This document shows positions 45,202-57,200 of a stretch of 64,000 bases of DNA, piece after piece. Made by a program: the position numbers and the translations under genes. Below the pieces are notes generated by a model, which made no database searches, was not told the DNA's origin, and saw only the letters and a list, made by a program, of their open reading frames with translations. Within the stretch, counting starts at the first letter, position 1, and every line of letters begins with the position of its first letter. This DNA comes from Anniella stebbinsi (lineage: Eukaryota; Chordata; Lepidosauria; Squamata; Anniellidae), in contig JARDYH010000007.1 of NCBI GenBank assembly GCA_029215795.1, forward strand, positions 68,936,763-69,000,762. The letters are read 5' to 3'.

Positions 45202-48200
45202 CTGTTCCGGTTGTAGTTGCCCCGGCTGTTGTTGTTGCTGTCGCGGTTTCCGCCTCCCCAGCGATTCTGGTTGTAGCCCCCCCTGTTGAAGCCTGAATGA
45301 AGAAAATGCAGGCGAGAGGCTAAATTAAACCCGCTGTTTTATCCTTTTGTGACACAATTGATTGTACGCTGCCCTGAGATCCTCGTAGGATGAGGGGATG
45401 TACAGAAACGCTTTAATCAAACACACACACACTCTATAAACACGGTTTGCTACTTACAACCCTGGGTGAGTTTCCAGACGTAGAAAAACTATCTGTTCCT
45501 TGACCACAGTTTAGGTACTCAGATTTAATGCTCAACCACAGTTGAGCAAAACAAACCACGGTTAAGAGAGATGTCTGCACAGGGTCAAAATTTAAGATGA
45601 ACGAAGAACCAAAACCAATGTCTCTGTTCCCCCAGCCTGCTTTGTGCCATCATAGCGAGTCTCAGCATCCTTTCCAGCGTATGCTGGAAACAAGCAATAC
45701 AAACATTCTAATACCAGCATGGCCACTGGTGTAGGCTTACCTCCTCCTCCTCCTCCACCGCTGCCTCCGCCTCCTCCACCTCTGAATCCACCTCTGAATC
45801 CTTCTCCTCCTCCTCCTCCTCCTCCTCCTCCTCCTCCACCTCCTCCTCGATTCTGGAAGCCACCTCGATTGCCCATTGGTGGACCTCGGTTATCAAAGCG
45901 CTGAAAGCCACTGCCGCTGCCCCCACCGCCGCCGCCGCCGCTGCCCCCACGGCCCCGGAAGCCACTGCCCCGGTTGTCAAAGCGCTTCTCGGGTGGCGGG
46001 CCCGCTTTCTTGCCTTCCTCGTTATACTGCCTCACCAGCTTCTCTGCTTCATCCCGCTGCACTTCAATGTAGACCACGGAGTCAAGGAAGTCTCCTCCCT
46101 CTGGCAGCGCAAAGTTGGCTGGCGTATGGGGAGAAGAGACACAGGCATGTCAGTCCCTGGCAGAAGGGGGAAAAAACAAGTCGAAGAGGGGGACAAAGGG
46201 GTGGGGTGGGGGATTGTTCCAGAGCTCCACGAAGAGAAGAGAGAGGAGAGGAGGAAGAAGTGACAAGCAGGAAGATCAAGGAGACGCACACCATAAACTA
46301 CAACCATGGACGTATTGTGTGCTATTATTTCCTCCCTTCCTGCTACGCGGCTGTCAGGAGGACAACCCACCGGTCTCAAGCAAAGGAGCTCATCAATGCA
46401 ATACCTCAAACAGCAACATTAACTCTCAATTTGCATTACAGGATGACAGGGATGGAAGGGGTGTGAGGCATGCCAGCCAAGTCTTCCACCCCTAATCCCT
46501 CCCCCTACCCATACTATACACTCCCATCAATCCAACTTGCCAAAACCTGGGGAGAGTTGCCAAGACTGGGTTAAACACTGGAGAGACAGGCTCAAACCCA
46601 ACACTGAGCTGAAAAGTGCACTGGCTGGCCCAAAGTCAGTACTTCTCTCTCAGCCTAACCTTCAACCCAGGGTTGGTGCAAAGATAAGGTACACATTTTA
46701 AAACCACTTGTCTGGTAAAAAAAAATGATTCACTTTTGCCATCCTTAAGAACTGGGCGCCAGAGTCAAACCTCAAGATGCTACCCTGTGGAGAAGTGAAA
46801 AGATATTCCAAATTCCTAGTGGCAAGAGCAGCTTTATATGTCCTGGAGCAACCAGGTAGCTGGAATCTTTCAATCTCTGGAAACACAATGTTCAGCTCCG
46901 ATGAGATTTTGCCTGCCTCCAGATCCAGGCCGAGGAACGTGCTTCACCAGCAGGGGCTACCCAGCTGTGATGTAGCAAGAAAAGGATGTCCGCTGGGAAA
47001 GCACCAAACCCTCCTTTTCTCCTGAGGCCGTGTTCCAATGCACGCTTACTCCCAAGCATGCCCCCTTGGACTTAGGAGGGCTTACATCCAAGCAAACATG
47101 CACATTTTCAGGCTGCAAGCCCATCAGCCTTATTTCGCTGATTCCAAGACCTACGATACAGTTTTGCTAGCAGCTGCGGAGCAGGCTGAGCTAGGCATGA
47201 GCGATTTAGGGGGCGAGCAGGATTTCTCTACCGAGATAAATACAGCCTCAATGCATCATGCACCTTCAATATTTATTTCCCTCACCGCTTGTGGTGGGGG
47301 TGGGTGGGTGTTTATTGGCGCCTTTGGTGAGCAGAGAAGAGGAAGCGATAACTATGGGGTTAGAGGAGGTGGAAGGAAGACAAAGGGAGAACTAGAAAGG
47401 TCTAAAGGGTCACTTTAACATAAATCCTTAAACTAGACACACAGTCACACGGGGTTTTCCTCTTTACAACCGGTGTCGTGTGTGTTGGGTTGTCGTTTTT
47501 CTAGCATCCTACCTTTCATTTCTAACACTGCGTGATCGGGCACATCCTTCCCCTCCTCATCTGTGCGCTTTATTGTTCGATCTTTTAAATCGTCGTCCGT
47601 GGGACAAATTACTACAGCCTTGCGCTGGAAACCTTCAAAAGGGCGCATTTTTCGTCTCTGGGCAGATCCATAAACATTTGTCTAGCAATGGTGACAAAGA
47701 AGAGGCAAAAAACTGGTCGTTACTTGTCAGTCTGCTGTTTTCTTTTCGTTTTTCCTAAACGGAGCAAGGGCCCCCGAAACAAGGATGCGTTGGCTTCCCG
47801 CCCACCCAGGGATATAGAAGGATGTGCGTGGATCAGTGGCTGTGTGTACACCCATTTGGGAGTCATCCCCTGACAACTAACCTACCTTTAAGGCTTTTCT
47901 CTCCAGTTTTAAAGGCTAAAAACAGCAACACACTCCAGTAATTTGCAGCCTTTTGCAATTCAAATGAGATCTCCTGGGATGCCAGGCTAACAGAACAGAG
48001 TCTGCTTTGTTCAGGAAGAGAGCAATTTACATTTTGAGGGGGAAGCTCAAGAAAACAGCTCTGGGCAACTTAAGCACAAGCAGCCAAAAGGGTGTTCATA
48101 ATCCACCCAGTTAGATGTATGATTTAAACCTTTGAGAGGTACAGTCATCCACGCACTAAAGTTAATGAGGTCTAGCAAGTTGATTTAACAAGACATTTGT

Positions 48201-51200
48201 CTCAAATCAATTTCTAGGCCTTGTTTTATTTTTGCCAGAAAAGGATCAGATCAAAGGTTTGTCTATTTCACCACTGGATCCAACGGCGGCCAGCCAGACG
48301 CCTCCAAAACATTCACAAGCAGAGCATGAAGGAAACCGTCCTGCCCCGTTTGTCCCCAGAATCTGGCTCTTATGGGACGCTACCGGTTCTGAACATAAGA
48401 GGCTCCATCTAGTTATCATGGCTAATAGCTGCCGATAGAACGATCCTCCACGAATGTGTACAATCCCCTTTTAAAGCCACGTGAAGTGAAATTCAATCCC
48501 TTTGCCACAAGGCTATTTTTTGCTCTAACTGAATTAAAAGGTTTAAATGGAGAAAAGATGACACAGTTATCCGATTCCTATTAATCGAAGCAAGGAACTC
48601 AGGCTTGTTTTGTTTTCACCATTACAGCTGAAGAGAGTCCGATTTCTCACTGCTGCCTTCGGACTGAGCGATCGCTCCGGCTGAAAGGAGCAAAGCACGC
48701 CATGTAACAGTGCGAATGGCGCTCGCGCGCACCCCAGTGCTTAAGACAGGGGCCTTTGTCATCATTTTAAACCCAGCCCACCATGAGAAGCTTCCACATC
48801 CCAACAAAGTATAGTCCAATATTGCGCTGCTCACAGAGCAAGTTTTTTTTTTAAAGAGAAAAATCTCGGCTTTGCTAGCTACTTCTATTTGGAATAAAAA
48901 CTGTTAAGATAGAACAGATTGGGATGGGAAGTCAGAAAGCAGGTCAGGTGTTTTTGAAAACATGGTTGATGGTAGCCTCGCCTGCCTGTCTTTGGGGCAC
49001 ACTTGCCAACACTGTGGCGCCACAAGCCACCCACCTGTGGTACTTACCAGTCTGAAGATCATTTGCCGAAGGCGTGACTGGTTCACTTCTACTTACCTCC
49101 GCCCACGTCTCGAGGCCTGAAACCCCACCGCTAAGCACCGAGTTGACATACCTGCACCCATTTTAAAACATAACCTACCATCTTGTTTTCAATACTACAA
49201 ATGACTACTACGACCATGTCTCTCTCTCTCTCTCTCTCTCTTTGCTTTCACGTTATCGGTTTGAAGGACAAATGAGGGGGTGGCTTTAAATTCTAGGTGT
49301 AAACGTACATACATGGATGTGGCTTGCCACAGCTCAGTGAATGAAAGACCACAGGCGTACTGCGCTGCTTTTGAGAAAGAGCGCGCCCTCAGAAGACGCC
49401 GGATAAACTGCCCCTGGAAGGAAGCGCTCCCTACCTGATCCAGGATGTAGTTACGCTTCTTCCGTGCTGCAATTTGGATCAGGCGGTTCAGGCACTGCGT
49501 CGCTTGCTGGATGAGAACATCCCAGCGGCCGGCATAGTTGCGCTGGCGGCGGAGTCCCATCACCTGAGAGAAGGGAGGCTGGTTAGAGTAACTGGGGGTG
49601 GATGAGGGAGAGAGGCACTTACATTAAGGCCTCAAGTGGCTGGTCTGAAACACACAAGCGTTTTGCCTTTAAATTTTGGTGTCAAGCAAGAAGAAAAAGA
49701 AGTTTTGAGTTCAAATTCATGCTTCAGATAAAGGGGTTTTGAGTTCAAACTCTTGCTTCAAGTAAAGGCTCGCTGAGTAGCTATGGGTAACAATACTTGG
49801 CTTTTATAAATGCTTCGAGTACTCTGCATACTTTTCCTCATAACCCTCACAGCAGTCCTGTGAGGTTGGCCAGGATTACGGTCTCCTCACTGCAGACTGA
49901 AGTGCTGATGCTGAGTGAATATCCCAAGGCTACCTAGAAAGGCCGGGCCCGGAAAGATCCTGGCTTTGAAGACTTCCTGCCTCAGAACCCTTTTCCATTA
50001 CGTAACAAATTCTCCCTCAGACTCTACGGCCACCTCAAGCACGGCTTCACCAGGTTGTCACGAGAACAGTGATGCGTTCTCGCCAACATGCAGATTGGAA
50101 GCAAAGCCAAGACCCAACGCCCGCCTGTCGCCAACCCTCGGCTAACTGCAGTTGGAAGGCAGATTGCAATACCAGCACTACAGGCAGAGGAAGGAACGGT
50201 GTGATGGAAGCATGGAGCGCAGGAAGGCAGAGGACTCCGAGAGCGGGCCAACTAGCACAAGTTTGAAATGCAAGGGAAATATAGGAACAAGCCACAAGCT
50301 GGAAACAGGATGAGCTGCCTTGGTGCTGCGCTGCCTTCAAAGCCACTTCTTACCCTCATTTTGTCCATAATGGCATTTGTTCCCAGAATATTGTATTTCT
50401 TGCTCGGGTTGGCTGCAGCATGCTTAATGGCCCACGTGGTCTTCCCAGCAGCAGGTAATCCCACCATCATCAAGATCTGAAACACACAACAGCCACCTTG
50501 GCACCTGCTGTACCCAAACCAGCTCCCAGCCAACACCCCCACTTTACAAGAAGCTCAGCTCAGTTGGGTGCGATGCTCCCAAACATCTTGCACCCCAAGG
50601 AGGACGGCCAAGATGGCCGAACGATCTGGCACCCCAGGACAAAGAAGGGCTGAAGAGCTTTAGCGAGCATCTCCTCTCTCTCTCAAGAGGTATGATTTTA
50701 CAAGTCTAGCATCCGCTCAAGAGTGATGTCCGCTCTCGGTGAGGTCGCACTCACAGAGCTTCAATTCTAAGGCTTTAAAAAAAAAAAACAACCCTAAAGC
50801 ACCCATCCCAGAATACCCCCTTAAAAAGAAAAGGCTGAGAGGCTTGAGATGATGGATGCCAGTCTCCCCTGAATTTCCTTTTAGCTAGACGGAGTTGTAA
50901 GATCTGCCAAATGAGTCGCACCAGGTAGATATCAAAACCAGGGCCTTTTTGGTGGTAGCACCCAGTTGTGTACTACCCATCCCAGAAAGATTTGCTTAGT
51001 GCCTCTGGTTTAGGTTTTTTTTGGTGCCAGGTGAAGATATTTTGCTATTTCCACAGATCATTCGTTTTTGCTGCTGATGTTTATTAGTGAAGTACTGTGG
51101 ATGTTTTTTATTTCGTTGATTTTTAGAACATTTGTTGTTAATGATTTTTAACTCTTTTGTTATCTACCCAGAGGAGATTGTTAACTGGGCTGTTTACAAG

Positions 51201-54200
51201 TGCTATAAATAAATGGCATCATAGGCAGTGGCTTAACGTTATTAAGGATTTCTATCTGCGGTGATGTCTTCTTGCAGGTCACAACCATGAGTTCACACAA
51301 ACAGGCCACTCGCACGAGCGATTTTCCATGCAAGGAAGCCTTGGCTTTAGTCGCCAGAGTGGCCAACGCCGCCCTCCCTGGGGTACCTACTTCACATTCC
51401 GTTTTGCTCTTTGGTCCGATTGTCCCCCGAACTCGCTCGGACAGGGGAAGATGCTGGATGAAGGTGAATCCTGGTGGAACTGGGAAGAAAGCATCGTCCC
51501 TCTGGCCAAAGTTGAATTCGATGGCGCAGTTCTTCACCAGGACGTGAGGGAAGAGCGCCTTGCTGCCCAAGACCTCCTTCCGCAGTCGGTACGCCACCCC
51601 CAGCCATTTCCCGTTCTTCATGTAGGACATTTCAACGTCATCGCCACACTCAAAGTCCTACGAGCAGGGAAGAGATAAATGAGCCAGTGCAGGGCGTCCA
51701 CAGCAGGAAACAGTAGCAAGGTCACACCTTACGGCGGTGAGCGCAGCGCCTGAAAGGGTGCGTGTTCTCCCTTGAGAGTTGTTAGAAGACCCCAAGCAGA
51801 CAACACTGCCCCCAACATTAACCCATGATCTGATCATGCGCATGTTTAAACTTCACTAGGTCTGGAACCCTACAAATCAATGCAAGAGGCAGAAACGTGG
51901 CTTCCAGAAGACCACACGCCACGCTCACCACAAGGCAGGTGATGATATCATTCTCAGTAAAGGTTTCGCCGTAATTTTCGAACTTGCAGTTGGTGGATTT
52001 CTTCCCAGTGCCTCCATAGCCGTAAGAGTAAAGTTCTTCACCTAATGAGACAAACAATCCACCAGAGACTTGAGCATCATTGTCACTGGAGACACAGGCA
52101 GCCTCAGTGGGGCAGAGCACCTTTTATCAGCTGAAGCTCATATACCAACCGTGACCCAACCTGAAAAGAGGCAGCCTTGTTACCATTATCCATGCAATGA
52201 TAACCCATCTCAATCCCACAATGTGTTATATGTGGGGCTGCCGTTGAAAACGGTCTGGAAACTCCAGCCAGGGCAGCAAGGTTATTAAATGGGACTGGCA
52301 GATCTGATCATATAATGCCAGAACTGCATTCTATGGTTTCCAGTCCACTTCTGGGCCCAATTCTACGTGCTGGTTTTAACCTCTAGAGCTCTTAAAAACC
52401 TTCGGGTCAATCTACCTGAAGGATCACCTCCTCCCATGCGTACCTACCCCCAATGTCTTCCTCGGGGAACCTTCTCAGGGTGCCCCTGCCAAATGAGTCA
52501 CACCAGGTAGATATCAAAAACAGAGCCTTTTTGGTGGTAGCACCCCAGTTGTGTACTATCCTTCCCAAATAGACTCGCTTAGTGCTTATGGTTTTTGTTG
52601 TTGGTTTTGGCGCCAAGTGAAGATATTTTTATTTCCCCAGGCTTGCTTCATGATCATTCATTTTTGCTGCTGTTTATTAATGATGCACTTATTTGGTTTT
52701 TATTTTGTTCATTTTTAGGATATTTGTTTTTAACGAGGCGTTTTAAACTCCAGAGGACATTGTAAACTGGGCTGTTTACAAATACTATAAATAAATGGCA
52801 TCATAGGCACTGGCTGACATTATTAAGGATTTCTATGTCTTTGTACAGGACAATATCCTGCTCATCTCAGAAAGAGTCCTGTTTCAGAGGTTACACCCTG
52901 ATTCTAGGTACTAAGGCTTCCACTCAACACAACTATAGGGAACATCTTAGAAGCCTTCCCTCCTGTTTGGGGGCAGGGAGGAGAAGGCTGCTCTTCCACA
53001 TTGGCACTTGTGGATTTTACAGTTACAATGATCGGCTGCCCAATTAATCTTGGGTCCATTTCCCATCGATTAATGTGGCCAACAGTCTACAGTGGGTTGC
53101 TAAGTGAAGAACCAGGGTGGGTGCCCTGGCCAGATTCGGTTGCTGAAGCCTCTCTTACCTAACTGGGTGCTGCAGGAATCCAGCGACCAGCCAATACGCA
53201 CCACATGAGGATCAGGTTCAGTGGGAGGAAGGTGCTTGACGGAGATCTCTTCGTTGATCTGGGGACCAAAGGACAAGCATCCAGTCAGGAGAGAGCTTGA
53301 AACCAAAACATTTAGCTGAAGGACATGGTTGGATTCCTAAAGAGGCTAAGGTTTAGGACTTGCAGCTTAAAGCATGTGACGTAAAACACCTTGAAGCATA
53401 ACTGCCTTGAGGCCCAGCATGGGGCAAAAGATGGGATACAGATGATGATGATGATGGGCAAAAGCAGAACTAACATTGCCCAGAAAACACTGACTACACA
53501 GGATTTGGAAATGCTTCAAATACAAATTTATGTATTTTGCAATTCTGATCCCTGGCACTGAACCAACTTCAGCTAAGAGTTCCAGTGTGCTGAAATTCAG
53601 TCTGTGTTCAAACCTTGTGTCCACTCAATAAGAAATTTGTGAGCGAGCACAAGGTTTGAACAAGGACTGAATCCTGGCAAACTAGAACTCTTAACTGGCA
53701 TTGAACGAACTTCAGGAATCAGGATTGCAAAATACATAAATTTGTATTGGAAAATGCAAAGGAGGACAAGAGATACGCAGCAGAATCAAAGAATGAAAGC
53801 CTTTCTGCAGCTGATACAAACATTCCTTAAATCCCAAGACAAGCAGGCTATGATATGCACAAGCCTACTTGCTTTCATGCATACTGTTGTTATTTCTCTA
53901 CCGCCCAATAGCCAAAACTCTCTGGACAGTTCAGAACAATTCACAGGATAAAGATACATCATAAAAGTTTAAATCTACAAAACTCAAAAGCAATTTAAAC
54001 AGCTAAAAACAATTTCAGTAATGTAGACATTTTAAGAACAAAGCCCTCCCTGAAACTAACAGCCCCTGACAACTCTATGGCGGAAAAGTAGCCTCCTGTA
54101 CCTTCATCTCGTAGCAGATCCTCCCACGCCGCACCCCGTATGTGGCTCGTGCACCTGACCAGAGGAAAGCAAATCCTTCTATAGTCAGAGGGTAGCCGCT

Positions 54201-57200
54201 GAATCGGTCCCGGGCAACTTTGAAATGTAGATCGCAATTATCTGGAAGGCAAAGGCAAAGAAGAGGTCAGAGAAAGTCAGAGTAGCTTTGCTGTAGAGAT
54301 GCCTGTGGTCCAGAATGCTCCACAGCTTTATATAAAGTCAGTGCATCACTTGAGGGAAGAACATACATTAGTGCCACGTGACACAGGGTAACCAACAAAT
54401 ACTCTTTTCCGCTACTACAATTGCTCCATGTGGATCTATAAGCCATGTGGGCAGTGCAGTGGGAGCTCCTCCTACTGAAAGGGAACCCACACCAACTTGT
54501 TTTTACAGCCCTGCGTTTGGAGCTAGCAGGAAGGGGAGCTCACTCTTGTGCAACGTCCATCACTGAAGAAACACATGGATCAGTAACCAGACACAGACGG
54601 CAATTGGTTCAGGCTGGGTCGGTGCTATTGAAAGGATTTTCAGGTTGATTTAAGCACGGGCCACTTCCTCAAAATGCATTTAAGATGAGAAAGGAGGCAA
54701 AACAAGACCTGCACATCCAGGCCTGCCCTCAGCTCTGCTGTTTTATCTCCCTTGGCTGCTTCGACCTCTGGATGCAGAGAAATTAGGCTGTCTCTCACAT
54801 TTTGGCACCATGGGAAGACAGGAGTCTAGATTCTCACATGCTGGAATCAGAGGGCACAGGGCTGGAAATGTGTGTAAGTGAGAATAGGTCATGCATCAGT
54901 CACAGCCCCAGCCTATTTTAAGTTAAAAGCAGACAGGCAGCTATAGAGAGCTGAATTATGGCCTACCGCCAGTAAGGGCTGAAGATGACTCCATCCCAGG
55001 ATCAACCATGCAAGATTAATTATTTGGAACACAATTACTCAGCTCCTCCCCTATCTTCTTTCACCTTCACTGTGGTTCGGCTACCTGCCAACCAACCCTC
55101 TACTGCTACTACCCTCCTGGACATCACAGGAGCTATATCCTTGAGGGCGATGGTAACAAAGGAGAAAGAGAGACCCTGGCATATGTGTCCCTGAGATGAG
55201 GTCAGACAAGAGGGAGGCTGCTGCAACCCCACCACCACTTACATGTGTCAATGGCCACCAGCGAGTCATCAAAATCATCTTCATCGTCTTCTGCAGGCGG
55301 CTGAGGAGATCGGCCCCTGGAAAAGAGACAGCAAATGCAGGCCCCATAAATCCATTTCGTGGGACCAAGACGCAGCCTGCCAGGCAATCTCAGCTCATGA
55401 AGAGCATGGATCAGCAAACTTATGGAAGCCACCTCCCAACCGGGATCACTCGGCATGCTGCTGAAAATAAAATTTGGATCGCGGACCAAGTTCATCAGGC
55501 TGCTTTTCCCCATTATTGCTGCCCCTAATCAAAAGCAGCAGTTTACGGGCCGGTAATTTGAATTTGCGCCCAAGTCTTAAGATTTCACAGATGTTCCATT
55601 AATTTCAGCTCAATGTATTTCTACTTTAGCACCTATGGCCAAGATATGGATCAAAAAATATCCACAATTTTGCGCTAGATAATTTGCAGTCTTTGTGATT
55701 AAAATCCAATCCTTCAAGTTCCTTAAATCCACAGAGGCTAAGAACGCATCTCCAAGACTGAGAAACGCCATCTCCATGCCATCACAGATGGAAGTTCCTC
55801 TCCATCAATTCAGGGGAAAGAGAAATAAAGCTACAACAGCCACTGCCCACCAAAGACTTGCCTGAACGCACCTCTTATCTTCTCGGTGTTCATAATACCC
55901 ATGTCCCCGCGATTCCTCAAACGGCCTCTTACGTCCTTGCTGCTGCTGCTGCCAGGACTGAGATGAGTCAGTGGCACCGTAACTGGAGGGAGCGGCATTG
56001 TAACTTGAAGCAGGGGCATTGTAGCCAGAAGAGGAAGCATTGTAGTTAGGGGAGGGTCCTGCATTGTAACTGGAGGCTTGCAGGTTGTAGCCGGGGCCAG
56101 GGTCCTCTTGTTTCAGTTCTGTCTTCATTTCTGCACTCGAACACAACAGAATGTGTTTAACTGAACAAGGAAGTTCTTATACTGAAGGCGTGCTCTAAAG
56201 TGAAACAACTGCTGCAGTTCATTCCAAGAAGGCTACGATCGTAGCCAAAAGAGAAGTCTTATTTAAATCTCAGTTTGCCAAATGGTTTGGCACAAATCCA
56301 GCAAGCATTTAAAGTACTATGGAGGAGATCGTCAGCATATTACTTTGGGAGGGAGCATTCGCTATCGTTGGGACTCAAGGGTGAGAATCAAAACCACCAG
56401 GTATCTATATAAATAAACAATCCCCAGCATTCTCTTCCCATGTTGCGTTCTTAACAATCCTAGAGGTCCATCGTATGGCGAAGCACAGAACCTGAGACGT
56501 GAGTAAGCCGATTAAGGGGCAAGTATGCAGTTCCCACTGAATCCTAGGGAGCAAAATCAAGAAACGGGATGGGAGGGGGCCAAAATCTTCCCCTCACCGC
56601 AACAGTGGATTCAACAAGAAAAGGGATGGGTACGACCCCCACTGCAATTGACCGGGATGGGACCAATGTGTGGCAGTGCAGAGTTGCTTTGTAACCTACA
56701 CAGGGTCTCCACAACATACAGACGTTTCACATGCAATTTACCCACCACAAGGTCACACATTTCACCAATAAAAAAAAAGAAGTACTGGCTCAGACGCTTC
56801 CCCCCTCCCCGCAGAAAAATGCAGAAATGCTAGAGATCACCCGCAAAAGGCGTAACAGCAGTGCTATTCAAAAGTTTTGTATCAGATCGACTGGGTTCAC
56901 ACAACACACTAACCCACCATGGGTTATTGTGTTTGAATGGAGCGTGTTTTCCGCAGGGTGGATTGTTAAAGTTGTAGTGTGATTCATTTTTCTCGAACAA
57001 GATTTTTTTTCTTGAGAACCCATAGATTGTTGTTAGGTTGTTCAGGATGGTTAACAAGCCACAATGCATGGTTAATGAGCAAACCTGCGGAAAGCACGCT
57101 GCATTCAGACATGATAACTCACCCTGCGGAAAAGACGTTGCGTTCAGGCAACACGATAACCCAGAGATCAACAACAGCCCACACTGGGTGATTTAGCGTG

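Noticed and set aside
45719..45904. Proline-run plus-strand frame
   Set aside because: Antisense of the poly-Gly region of exon 12.
45876..46466. 196-codon plus-strand frame, and other plus-strand frames at 44270-44659 and 44919-45296
   Set aside because: Antisense shadows of the low-complexity HNRNPUL1 exons 12 to 14.
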